Shown here piece after piece: positions 1-9,632 of a stretch of 64,000 bases of DNA (positions are counted from its first letter, which is position 1; the number at the start of each line of letters is the position of its first letter). The stretch spans positions 69,892,754 to 69,956,753 of the forward strand of contig OZ024854.1 in the NCBI GenBank assembly GCA_964017155.1. The letters run 5' to 3'. Under the pieces are notes generated by a model. It saw only the letters and a list, made by a program, of their open reading frames with translations. It was not told the DNA's origin and did not search any database. This DNA comes from Oasisia sp. SBJ-2009. Taxonomy: Eukaryota > Annelida > Polychaeta > Sabellida > Siboglinidae. A program made the position numbers and the translations under genes.

Positions 1-2300
1 AAATACAGTTATAATACCAAAATTGAGGTGGGCCCGACTTGTACATAAGTGCCAACACTTGCGGACGCGTACCTTCACGCGAACTCTCTCATAAATAAAA
101 GCACGTATACTCTCAATTTGTTTTCAGTATTTCACTATTTGGCACTTATGTACAAGTCGGACCCACCTCAATGTTGCTATTATATCAGTATTTTTGCCAA
201 CATTTGATACTTGATTAAATTAATTCATTCAATTATAATCATCTTGCGCGTATTTATGTTTTATAAACAGCGCGTCTTGGCAAACTTTTGAGGTCGAAAA
301 GACAGCGCGAATTGTGCCAGTCGCAAGCGCAGAGGTGCATGTTACTGCGCTGTGCATATGAAATGAGCGATAAACAGTTTGTTTATGCCGACCACGCTGT
401 CTTTTCGACCTCAAAAGTCTGCTAAGACGCGCTGTATATAAAACATTAATATGCGCAAGATGATTATAATTGATTGAATTAACAAAATCAAGTATCAAAT
501 GTTGGTAAAAATACAGTTATAATACCAAAATTGAGGTGGGCCCGACTTGTACATAAGTGCCAACACTTGCGGGCGCGTACCTTCACGCGCAATCTCTCAT
601 AAAAGCACGTATACTCTCAATTTGTTTTCAGTATTTCACTATTTGGCACTTATGTACAAGTCGGAAACACCTCAATGTTGCTATTATATCAGTATTTTTG
701 CCAACATTTGATACTTGATTAAATTAATTCATTCAATTTTAATCATCTTGCGCGTATTTATGTTTTATAAACAGCGCGTCTTGGCAAACATTTGAGGTCG
801 AAAAACAGCGCGATTTATGCCAGTCGCAAGCGCAGCGGTGCGTGTTACTGCGCTGTGCATATGAAATGAGCGATAAACAGTTTGTTTATGCCGACCACGC
901 TGTCTTTTCGACCTCAAAAGTCTGCTAAGACGCGCTGTATATAAAACATTAATATGCGCAAGATGATTATAATTGATTGAATTAACAAAATCAAGTATCA
1001 AATGTTGGCAAAGATACAGTTATAATACCAAAATTGTGGTGGGCCCGACTTGTACATAAATGCCTACACTTGCGGGCGCGCAACTTCACGCGCACTCTCT
1101 CATAAAAGCACGTATACTCTCAATTTGTTTTCATTATTTCACTATTTGGCACTTATGTACAAGTCGGACCCACCTCAATGTTGCTATTATATCAGTATTT
1201 TTGCCAACATTTGATACTTGATTAAATTAATTCATTCAATTTTAATCATCTTGCGCGTATTTATGTTTTATAAACAGCGCGTCTTGGCAAACTGTTGAGG
1301 TCGAAAAGACAGCGCGAATTGTGCCAGTCGCAAGCGAAGAGGTGCATGTTACTGCGCTGTGCATATGAAATGACCGATAAACAGTTTGTTTATGCCGACC
1401 ACGCTGTCTTTTCGACCTCAAAAGTCTGCTAAGACGCGCTGTATATAAAACATTAATATGCGCAAGATGATTATAATTGATTGAATTAACAAAATCAAGT
1501 ATCAAATGTTGGCAAAGATACAGTTATAATACCAAAATTGAGGTGGGCCCGACTTGTACATAAATGCCTACACTTGCGGGCGCGCACCTTCACGCGCACT
1601 CTCTCATAAAAGCACGTATACTCTCAATTTGTTTTCAGTATTTCACTATTTGGCACTTATGTACAAGTCGGACCCACCTCAATGTTGCTGTTATATCAGT
1701 ATTTTTGCCAACATTTGATACTTGATTAAATTAATTCATTCAATTATAATCATCTTGCGCGTATTTATGTTTTATAAACAGCGCGTCTTGACAAACTTTT
1801 GAGGTCGAAAAGACAGCGCGAATTGTGCCAGTCGCAAGCGCAGAGGTGCATGTTACTGCGCTGTGCATATGAAATGAGCGATAAACAGTTTGTTTATGCC
1901 GACCACGTATACTCTCAATTTGTTTTCAGTATTTCACTATTTGGCACTTATGTACAAGTCGGACCCACCTCAATGTTGCTATTATATCAATATTTTTGCC
2001 AACATTTGATACTTGATTAAATTAATTCATTCAATTTTAATCATCTTGCGCGTATTTATGTTTTATAAACAGCGCGTCTTGGCAAACTGTTGAGGTCGAA
2101 AAGACAGCGCGAATTGTGCCAGTCGCAAGCGAAGAGGTGCATGTTACTGCGCTGTGCATATGAAATGAGCGATAAACAGTTTGTTTATGCCGATCGCGCT
2201 GTCTTTTCCACCTCAAAAGTCTGCTAAGACGCGCTGTATATAAAACATAAATATGCGCAAGATGAATATAATTGATTGAATGAACAAAATCAAGTATCAA
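1..2300. repeat. Array block: 508 / 503 / 504 / 795-bp (with short unit)
   Basis: Landmarks are at 498, 1001, 1505 and 2300. Unit 499-1001 carries the AAACACC right arm and the GAAAAACAG deletion. Unit 1002-1505 carries GTGGTGGGCCC and CATTATTTC. The last interval contains one 291-bp unit and ends in a class b arm. The block is nearly the same as 4621-6920 at offset 4620, with private differences such as GTTGGTAAAA near 501 and GCGAACTC near 79. Confidence 0.85.
1617..1907. repeat. 291-bp short unit 1
   Basis: It runs from TATACTCTC in loop A, through one right arm and loop B, to GCCGACCACG. The next unit then restarts at TATACTCTC. It lacks the 168-bp left arm and about 45 bp of loop A, so it has no inverted partner of its own. 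Private: CTTGACAAAC. The 3' flank has TATATCAATATTT. Confidence 0.88.
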
Positions 2301-4106
2301 ATGTTGGCAAAAATACAGTTATAATACCAAAATTGAGGTGGGCCCGACTTGTACATAAGTGCCAACACTTGCGGACGCGTACCTTCACGCGCACTCTCTC
2401 ATAAATAAAAGCACGTATACTCTCAATTTGTTTTCAGTATTTCACTATTTGGCACTTATGTACAAGTCGGACCCACCTCAATGTTGCTATTATATCAGTA
2501 TTTTTGCCAACATTTGATACTTGATTAAATTAATTCATTCAATTATAATAATCTTGCGCGTATTTATGTTTTATAAACAGCGCGTCTTGGCAAACTTTTG
2601 AGGTCGAAAAGACAGCGCGAATTGTGCCAGTCGCAAGCGCAGAGGTGCATGTTACTGCGCTTTGCATATGAAATGAGCGATAAACAGTTTGTTTATGCCG
2701 ACCACGCTGTCTTTTCGACCTCAAAAGTCTGCTAAGACGCGCTGTATATAAAACATTAATATGCGCAAGATGATTATAATTGATTGAATTAACAAAATCA
2801 AGTATCAAATGTTGGCAAAAATACAGTTATAATACCAAAATTGAGGTGGGCCCGACTTGTACATAAGTGCCAACACTTGCGGGCGCGTACCTTCACGCGC
2901 AATCTCTCATAAAAGCACGTATACTCTCAATTTGTTTTCAGTATTTCACTATTTGGCACTTATGTACAAGTCGGAAACACCTCAATGTTGCTATTATATC
3001 AGTATTTTTGCCAACATTTGATACTTGATTAAATTAACTCATTCAATTTTAATCATCTTGCGCGTATTTATGTTTTATAAACAGCGCGTCTTGGCAAACA
3101 TTTGAGGTCGAAAAACAGCGCGATTTATGCCAGTCGCAAGCGCAGCGGTGCGTGTTACTGCGCTGTGCATATGAAATGAGCGATAAACAGTTTGTTTATG
3201 CCGACCACGCTGTCTTTTCGACCTCAAAAGTCTGCTAAGACGCGCTGTATATAAAACATTAATATGCGCAAGATGATTATAATTGATTGAATTAACAAAA
3301 TCAAGTATCAAATGTTGGCAAAGATACAGTTATAATACCAAAATTGTGGTGGGCCCGACTTGTACATAAATGCCTACACTTGCGGGCGCGCAACTTCACG
3401 CGCACTCTCTCATAAAAGCACGTATACTCTCAATTTGTTTTCATTATTTCACTATTTGGCACTTATGTACAAGTCGGACCCACCTCAATGTTGCTGTTAT
3501 ATCAGTATTTTTGCCAACATTTGATACTTGATTAAATTAATTCATTCAATTATAATCATCTTGCGCGTATTTATGTTTTATAAACAGCGCGTCTTGGCAA
3601 ACTTTTGAGGTCGAAAAGACAGCGCGAATTGTGCCAGTCGCAAGCGCAGAGGTGCATGTTACTGCGCTGTGCATATGAAATGAGCGATAAACAGTTTGTT
3701 TATGCCGACCACGTATACTCTCAATTTGTTTTCAGTATTTCACTATTTGGCACTTATGTACAAGTCGGACCCACCTCAATGTTGCTATTATATCAATATT
3801 TTTGCCAACATTTGATACTTGATTAAATTAATTCATTCAATTTTAATCATCTTGCGCGTATTTATGTTTTATAAACAGCGCGTCTTGGCAAACTGTTGAG
3901 GTCGAAAAGACAGCGCGAATTGTGCCAGTCGCAAGCGAAGAGGTGCATGTTACTGCGCTGTGCATATGAAATGAGCGATAAACAGTTTGTTTATGCCGAT
4001 CGCGCTGTCTTTTCCACCTCAAAAGTCTGCTAAGACGCGCTGTATATAAAACATAAATATGCGCAAGATGAATATAATTGATTGAATGAACAAAATCAAG
4101 TATCAA
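2301..4106. repeat. Array block: 508 / 503 / 795-bp
   Basis: Landmarks are at 2808, 3311 and 4106. It matches the preceding block minus one unit: a join within the GTGGTGGGCCC unit leads straight to the short-unit composite (GTTGCTGTTATATC at about 3490). Unit 2301-2808 shares ATAATAATCTTG and GCTTTGCAT with 4611-5118. Confidence 0.8.
3423..3713. repeat. 291-bp short unit 2
   Basis: Same CCACG|TATAC junction at 3713/3714. This one is entered from a CATTATTTC-type unit and has GTTGCTGTTATATC. The 3' flank is of the CAATATTT type. Confidence 0.88.
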
Positions 4107-4610
4107 ATGTTGGCAAAAATACAGTTATAATACCAAAATTGAGGTGGGCCCGATTTGTACATAAGTGCCAACACTTGCGGGCGCGTACCTTCACGCGCAA
4201 TCTCTCATAAAAGCACGTATACTCTCAATTTGTTTTCAGTATTTCACTATTTGGCACTAATGTACAAGTCGGACCCACCTCAATGTTGCTATTATATCAG
4301 TATTTTTGCCAACATTTGATACTTGATTAAATTAATTCATTCAATTATAATCATCTTGCGCGTATTTATGTTTTATAAACAGCGCGTCTTGGCAAACTTT
4401 TGAGGTCGAAAAGACAGCGCGATTTGTGCCAGTCGCAAGCGCAGCGGTGCATGTTACTGCGCTGTGCATATGAATTGAGCGATAAACAATTTGTTTATGC
4501 CGACCACTCTGTCTGTTCGACCTTAAAAGTCTGCTGAGACGCGCTGGTTATACAACATAAATATGCGCAAGATGATTATAATTGATTGAATTAACAAAAT
4601 CAAGTATCAA
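4107..4610. repeat. Class c monomer
   Basis: It carries GAATTGAGCG, GTCTGTTCGACC, GACCTTAAAAG and CTGGTTATACAAC. The left arm is more diverged than in classes a and b, and the minus-strand frame is broken. The neighbouring copy at 6921-7424 shares the private GTCTGTTCG change; later class c units read GTCTTTTCG. Confidence 0.8.
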
Positions 4611-4946
4611 ATGTTGGCAAAGATACAGTTATAATACCAAAATTGAGGTGGGCCCGACTTGTACATAAGTGCCAACACTTGCGGACGCGTACCTTCACGC
4701 GCACTCTCTCATAAATAAAAGCACGTATACTCTCAATTTGTTTTCAGTATTTCACTATTTGGCACTTATGTACAAGTCGGACCCACCTCAATGTTGCTAT
4801 TATATCAGTATTTTTGCCAACATTTGATACTTGATTAAATTAATTCATTCAATTATAATAATCTTGCGCGTATTTATGTTTTATAAACAGCGCGTCTTGG
4901 CAAACTTTTGAGGTCGAAAAGACAGCGCGAATTGTGCCAGTCGCAA

Positions 4947-4970
4947 GCGCAGAGGTGCATGTTACTGCGC
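4947..4970. other. Hairpin in loop B: GCGCAG / CTGCGC
   Basis: A six-base stem, GCGCAG (4947-4952) against CTGCGC (4965-4970), encloses a 12-base loop. Units with GCGAAG (class b and many class a units) lose one pair of this stem, so it is not strictly conserved. Confidence 0.55.
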
Positions 4971-4989
4971 TTTGCATATGAAATGAGCG

Positions 4990-5006
4990 ATAAACAGTTT
5001 GTTTAT
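4990..5006. other. Short hairpin in loop B: ATAAAC / GTTTAT
   Basis: ATAAAC pairs with GTTTAT around a five-base loop (AGTTT; AATTT in class c). The stem is intact in most units. It changes to GTTGAT in one class c subgroup (for example near 48,124) and to GATTAAC in two class b units (34,893 and 36,405). Confidence 0.55.
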
Positions 5007-5014
5007 GCCGACCA

Positions 5015-5182
5015 CGCTGTCTTTTCGACCTCAAAAGTCTGCTAAGACGCGCTGTATATAAAACATTAATATGCGCAAGATGATTATAATTGATTGAATT
5101 AACAAAATCAAGTATCAAATGTTGGCAAAAATACAGTTATAATACCAAAATTGAGGTGGGCCCGACTTGTACATAAGTGCCA
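5015..5182 (+). repeat. Left-orientation arm, 168 bp (representative)
   Basis: It runs outward from loop B in this order: CGCTGTC, a GACCTCAAAAG block, a GACGCGCTG block with a TATA-like motif, GCGCAAGATGATTATAATTG, an AT-rich stretch, the landmark TATCAA, GTTGGCAAA, GAGGTGGGCCCGACTTGTAC, and ATAAGTGCCA at the border with loop A. Most class-diagnostic changes lie in its first half. Confidence 0.9.
5055..5063 (+). promoter_or_regulatory. TATA-box-like motif TATATAAAA (representative)
   Basis: The left arm of class a and b units contains TATATAAAA inside GCTGTATATAAAACAT. It matches the general eukaryotic TATA consensus. The opposite arm has TTTATAAAA at the equivalent place, and class c units have GGTTATAAAAC or GGTTATACAAC, so this motif is restricted to some classes. 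Whether it drives satellite transcription cannot be told from sequence. Confidence 0.3.
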
Positions 5183-5263
5183 ACACTTGCGGGCGCGTAC
5201 CTTCACGCGCAATCTCTCATAAAAGCACGTATACTCTCAATTTGTTTTCAGTATTTCACTATT
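5183..5263. repeat. Loop A spacer (81 bp; 85 bp in ATAA-duplicated units)
   Basis: This is the non-palindromic centre between gtgcca and tggcac. It contains a GC-rich mini-hairpin, then CTCTCATAAAAGCACGTATA and a T-rich tract. Two length alleles exist: CATAAAAGC (504-bp units) and CATAAATAAAAGC (508-bp units), which looks like a 4-bp ATAA duplication. The sequence GCACG|TATAC within it is the right breakpoint of the deletion that created the 291-bp units. Confidence 0.88.
5193..5210. other. GC-rich 6-bp stem hairpin in loop A
   Basis: GCGCGT (5193-5198) pairs with ACGCGC (5205-5210) around a six-base loop. Variant units read GCGCGCAACTTC, GCGCGCACCTTC, GCGCGCAGCTTC or GACGCGTACCTTC. All keep at least five complementary G/C-rich positions, so pairing potential survives the variation. 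Function unknown. Confidence 0.7.
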
Positions 5264-5430
5264 TGGCACTTATGTACAAGTCGGAAACACCTCAATGTTG
5301 CTATTATATCAGTATTTTTGCCAACATTTGATACTTGATTAAATTAATTCATTCAATTTTAATCATCTTGCGCGTATTTATGTTTTATAAACAGCGCGTC
5401 TTGGCAAACATTTGAGGTCGAAAAACAGCG
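5264..5430 (-). repeat. Right-orientation arm (representative, 1-bp deletion)
   Basis: This is the reverse complement of the left arm. Between them lie GTTATAATACC versus the complement of ATATAATAGC, and TTAACAAAATC versus the complement of GATTAAATTAA, which are the least matched blocks. The copy shown carries GTCGGAAACACC where most copies have GTCGGACCCACC; the AAACACC form marks one subfamily of units. Confidence 0.88.
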
Positions 5431-6236
5431 CGATTTATGCCAGTCGCAAGCGCAGCGGTGCGTGTTACTGCGCTGTGCATATGAAATGAGCGATAAACAG
5501 TTTGTTTATGCCGACCACGCTGTCTTTTCGACCTCAAAAGTCTGCTAAGACGCGCTGTATATAAAACATTAATATGCGCAAGATGATTATAATTGATTGA
5601 ATTAACAAAATCAAGTATCAAATGTTGGCAAAGATACAGTTATAATACCAAAATTGTGGTGGGCCCGACTTGTACATAAATGCCTACACTTGCGGGCGCG
5701 CAACTTCACGCGCACTCTCTCATAAAAGCACGTATACTCTCAATTTGTTTTCATTATTTCACTATTTGGCACTTATGTACAAGTCGGACCCACCTCAATG
5801 TTGCTATTATATCAGTATTTTTGCCAACATTTGATACTTGATTAAATTAATTCATTCAATTTTAATCATCTTGCGCGTATTTATGTTTTATAAACAGCGC
5901 GTCTTGGCAAACTGTTGAGGTCGAAAAGACAGCGCGAATTGTGCCAGTCGCAAGCGAAGAGGTGCATGTTACTGCGCTGTGCATATGAAATGACCGATAA
6001 ACAGTTTGTTTATGCCGACCACGCTGTCTTTTCGACCTCAAAAGTCTGCTAAGACGCGCTGTATATAAAACATTAATATGCGCAAGATGATTATAATTGA
6101 TTGAATTAACAAAATCAAGTATCAAATGTTGGCAAAGATACAGTTATAATACCAAAATTGAGGTGGGCCCGACTTGTACATAAATGCCTACACTTGCGGG
6201 CGCGCACCTTCACGCGCACTCTCTCATAAAAGCACG

Positions 6237-6527
6237 TATACTCTCAATTTGTTTTCAGTATTTCACTATTTGGCACTTATGTACAAGTCGGACCCACCTC
6301 AATGTTGCTGTTATATCAGTATTTTTGCCAACATTTGATACTTGATTAAATTAATTCATTCAATTATAATCATCTTGCGCGTATTTATGTTTTATAAACA
6401 GCGCGTCTTGGCAAACTTTTGAGGTCGAAAAGACAGCGCGAATTGTGCCAGTCGCAAGCGCAGAGGTGCATGTTACTGCGCTGTGCATATGAAATGAGCG
6501 ATAAACAGTTTGTTTATGCCGACCACG
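6237..6527. repeat. 291-bp short unit 3
   Basis: Counterpart of unit 1 at offset 4620, with CTTGGCAAAC where unit 1 has CTTGACAAAC. The 3' flank is of the CAATATTT type. Confidence 0.88.
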
Positions 6528-6920
6528 TATACTCTCAATTTGTTTTCAGTATTTCACTATTTGGCACTTATGTACAAGTCGGACCCACCTCAATGTTGCT
6601 ATTATATCAATATTTTTGCCAACATTTGATACTTGATTAAATTAATTCATTCAATTTTAATCATCTTGCGCGTATTTATGTTTTATAAACAGCGCGTCTT
6701 GGCAAACTGTTGAGGTCGAAAAGACAGCGCGAATTGTGCCAGTCGCAAGCGAAGAGGTGCATGTTACTGCGCTGTGCATATGAAATGAGCGATAAACAGT
6801 TTGTTTATGCCGATCGCGCTGTCTTTTCCACCTCAAAAGTCTGCTAAGACGCGCTGTATATAAAACATAAATATGCGCAAGATGAATATAATTGATTGAA
6901 TGAACAAAATCAAGTATCAA

Positions 6921-8435
6921 ATGTTGGCAAAAATACAGTTATAATACCAAAATTGAGGTGGGCCCGATTTGTACATAAGTGCCAACACTTGCGGGCGCGT
7001 ACCTTCACGCGCAATCTCTCATAAAAGCACGTATACTCTCAATTTGTTTTCAGTATTTCACTATTTGGCACTAATGTACAAGTCGGACCCACCTCAATGT
7101 TGCTATTATATCAGTATTTTTGCCAACATTTGATACTTGATTAAATTAATTCATTCAATTATAATCATCTTGCGCGTATTTATGTTTTATAAACAGCGCG
7201 TCTTGGCAAACTTTTGAGGTCGAAAAGACAGCGCGATTTGTGCCAGTCGCAAGCGCAGCGGTGCATGTTACTGCGCTGTGCATATGAATTGAGCGATAAA
7301 CAATTTGTTTATGCCGACCACTCTGTCTGTTCGACCTTAAAAGTCTGCTGAGACGCGCTGGTTATACAACATAAATATGCGCAAGATGATTATAATTGAT
7401 TGAATTAACAAAATCAAGTATCAAATGTTGGCAAAGATACAGTTATAATACCAAAATTGAGGTGGGCCCGACTTGTACATAAGTGCCAACACTTGCGGAC
7501 GCGTACCTTCACGCGCACTCTCTCATAAATAAAAGCACGTATACTCTCAATTTGTTTTCAGTATTTCACTATTTGGCACTTATGTACAAGTCGGACCCAC
7601 CTCAATGTTGCTATTATATCAGTATTTTTGCCAACATTTGATACTTGATTAAATTAATTCATTCAATTATAATAATCTTGCGCGTATTTATGTTTTATAA
7701 ACAGCGCGTCTTGGCAAACATTTGAGGTCGAAAAACAGCGCGAATTGTGCCAGTCGCAAGCGCAGAGGTGCATGTTACTGCGCTTTGCATATGAAATGAG
7801 CGATAAACAGTTTGTTTATGCCGACCACGCTGTCTTTTCGACCTCAAAAGTCTGCTAAGACGCGCTGTATATAAAACATTAATATGCGCAAGATGATTAT
7901 AATTGATTGAATTAACAAAATCAAGTATCAAATGTTGGCAAAGATACAGTTATAATACCAAAATTGTGGTGGGCCCGACTTGTACATAAGTGCCAACACT
8001 TGCGGGCGCGCAACTTCACGCGCACTCTCTCATAAAAGCACGTATACTCTCAATTTGTTTTCATTATTTCACTATTTGGCACTTATGTACAAGTCGGACC
8101 CACCTCAATGTTGCTATTATATCAGTATTTTTGCCAACATTTGATACTTGATTAAATTAATTCATTCAATTTTAATCATCTTGCGCGTATTTATGTTTTA
8201 TAAACAGCGCGTCTTGGCAAACTGTTGAGGTCGAAAAGACAGCGCGAATTGTGCCAGTCGCAAGCGAAGAGGTGCATGTTACTGCGCTGTGCATATGAAA
8301 TGACCGATAAACAGTTTGTTTATGCCGACCACGCTGTCTTTTCGACCTCAAAAGTCTGCTAAGACGCGCTGTATATAAAACATTAATATGCGCAAGATGA
8401 TTATAATTGATTGAATTAACAAAATCAAGTATCAA
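6921..8435. repeat. Array block: class c, 507-bp mosaic, 504-bp
   Basis: Landmarks are at 7424, 7931 and 8435. Unit 7425-7931 is a 508-type unit (ATAAATAAAA, ATAATAATCTTG, GCTTTGCAT) with a patch of the 503-type (CAAACATTTGAGG and GAAAAACAG at about 7717-7740). Unit 7932-8435 carries GTGGTGGGCCC but AAGTGCCAAC instead of the AAATGCCTAC seen in its relatives. Confidence 0.8.
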
Positions 8436-9050
8436 ATGTTGGCAAAGATACAGTTATAATACCAAAATTGAGGTGGGCCCGACTTGTACATAAATGCCTA
8501 CACTTCCGGGCGCGCACCTTCACGCGCACTCTCTCATAAAAGCACGTATACTCTCAATTTGTTTTCAGTATTTCACTATTTGGCACTTATGTACAAGTCG
8601 GACCCACCTCAATGTTGCTATTATATCAGTATTTTTGCCAACATTTGATACTTGATTAAATTAATTCATTCAATTATAATCATCTTGCGCGTATTTATGT
8701 TTTATAAACAGCGCGTCTTGGCAAACTTTTGAGGTCGAAAAGACAGCGCGAATTGTGCCAGTCGCAAGCGCAGAGGTGCATGTTACTGCGCTGTGCATAT
8801 GAAATGAGCGATAAACAGTTTGTTTATGCCGACCACGCTGTCTTTTCGACCTCAAAAGTCTGCTAAGACGCGCTGTATATAAAACATTAATATGCGCAAG
8901 ATGATTATAATTGATTGATTTAACAAAATCAAGTATCAAATGTTGGCAAAGATACAGTTATAATACCAAAAGTGAGGTGGGCCCGACTTGTACATAAATG
9001 CCTACACTTGCGGGCGCGCAACTTCACGCGCACTCTCTCATAAAAGCACG

Positions 9051-9341
9051 TATACTCTCAATTTGTTTTCAGTATTTCACTATTTGGCACTGATGTACAA
9101 GTCGGACCCACCTCAATGTTGCTATTATATAAGTATGTTTGCCAACATTTGATACTTGATTAAATTAATTCATTCAATTATAATCATCTTGCGCGTATAT
9201 ATGTTTTATAAACAGCGCGTCTTGGCAAACTTTTGAGGTCGAAAAGACAGCGCGAATTGTGCCAGTCGCAAGCGCAGAGGTGCATGTTACTGCGCTGTGC
9301 ATATGAAATGAGCGATAAACAGTTTGTTTATGCCGACCACG
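9051..9341. repeat. 291-bp short unit 4 (first of a tandem pair)
   Basis: It carries the rare GGCACTGATGTAC and TATAAGTATGTTTGCC. It is followed directly by another 291-bp unit; the 3' flank has TATATCTGTATTT. Confidence 0.88.
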
Positions 9342-9632
9342 TATACTCTCAATTTGTTTTCAGTATTTCACTATTTGGCACTTATGTACAAGTCGGACCC
9401 ACCTCAATGTTGCTATTATATCTGTATTTTTGCCAACATTTGATACTTGATTAAATTAATTCATTCAATTATAATCATCTTGCGCGTATTTATGTTTTAT
9501 AAACAGCGCGTCTTGGCAAACTTTTGAGGTCGAAAAGACAGCGCGAATTGTGCCAGTCGCAAGCGCAGAGGTGCATGTTACTGCGCTGTGCATATGAAAT
9601 GAGCGATAAACAGTTTGTTTATGCCGACCACG
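9342..9632. repeat. 291-bp short unit 5 (second of the pair)
   Basis: Directly adjoins unit 4 head-to-tail, making a true 291-bp tandem dimer without inversion. It contains TATATCTGTATTT; its 3' flank has TATATCAATATTT. Confidence 0.88.

Larger units (their letters stand above)
4928..5014. repeat. Loop B spacer (87 bp, representative)
   Basis: This is the spacer between GACAGCG and CGCTGTC. It holds CGAATTGTGCCAGTCGCAAG, then GGTGCATGTTACTGCG, then CATATGAAATGAGCG and the TAAACAGTTTGTTTA element. It is the most class-diagnostic part of the unit: GCGCAGAGG, GCGAAGAGG, GCGCAGCGG, GCACAGCGG and GCGGAGAGG variants mark different subfamilies. This copy has the variant GCTTTGCAT instead of GCTGTGCAT. 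Confidence 0.87.
4760..5182. repeat. Palindrome B (representative): two 168-bp arms around loop B
   Basis: The arm at 4760-4927 begins TGGCACTTATG and ends GACAGCG. Its inverted copy at 5015-5182 begins CGCTGTC and ends CATAAGTGCCA. The arms have equal length and align without gaps. The 87-bp spacer 4928-5014 is loop B. If extruded, this would form a long stem with a structured loop. The same arrangement recurs in every full-length unit. Confidence 0.9.
5015..5430. repeat. Palindrome A (representative): the same arms around loop A
   Basis: The arm at 5015-5182 is followed by the 81-bp loop A (5183-5263) and then an inverted arm at 5264-5430. The second arm here is 167 bp because of a one-base deletion near its end (GAAAAACAG instead of GAAAAGACAG). 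Because 5015-5182 is also the right arm of palindrome B, each arm can pair either with its left or its right neighbour. Comparing left and inverted right arms by eye gives about 14 mismatches in 168 positions. Confidence 0.9.
4611..6920. repeat. Array block: 508 / 503 / 504 / 795-bp (second copy)
   Basis: Landmarks at 5118, 5621, 6125 and 6920 reproduce the spacing of 498, 1001, 1505 and 2300 exactly, at offset 4620. Unit order, the AAACACC arm, the one-base deletion and the short unit are all shared, which shows duplication of a whole multi-unit segment. Confidence 0.85.

Noticed and set aside
2191..2200. CGATCG in class b units as a regulatory or methylation site
   Set aside because: It is a by-product of two substitutions at the loop B border in one class and has no independent support.
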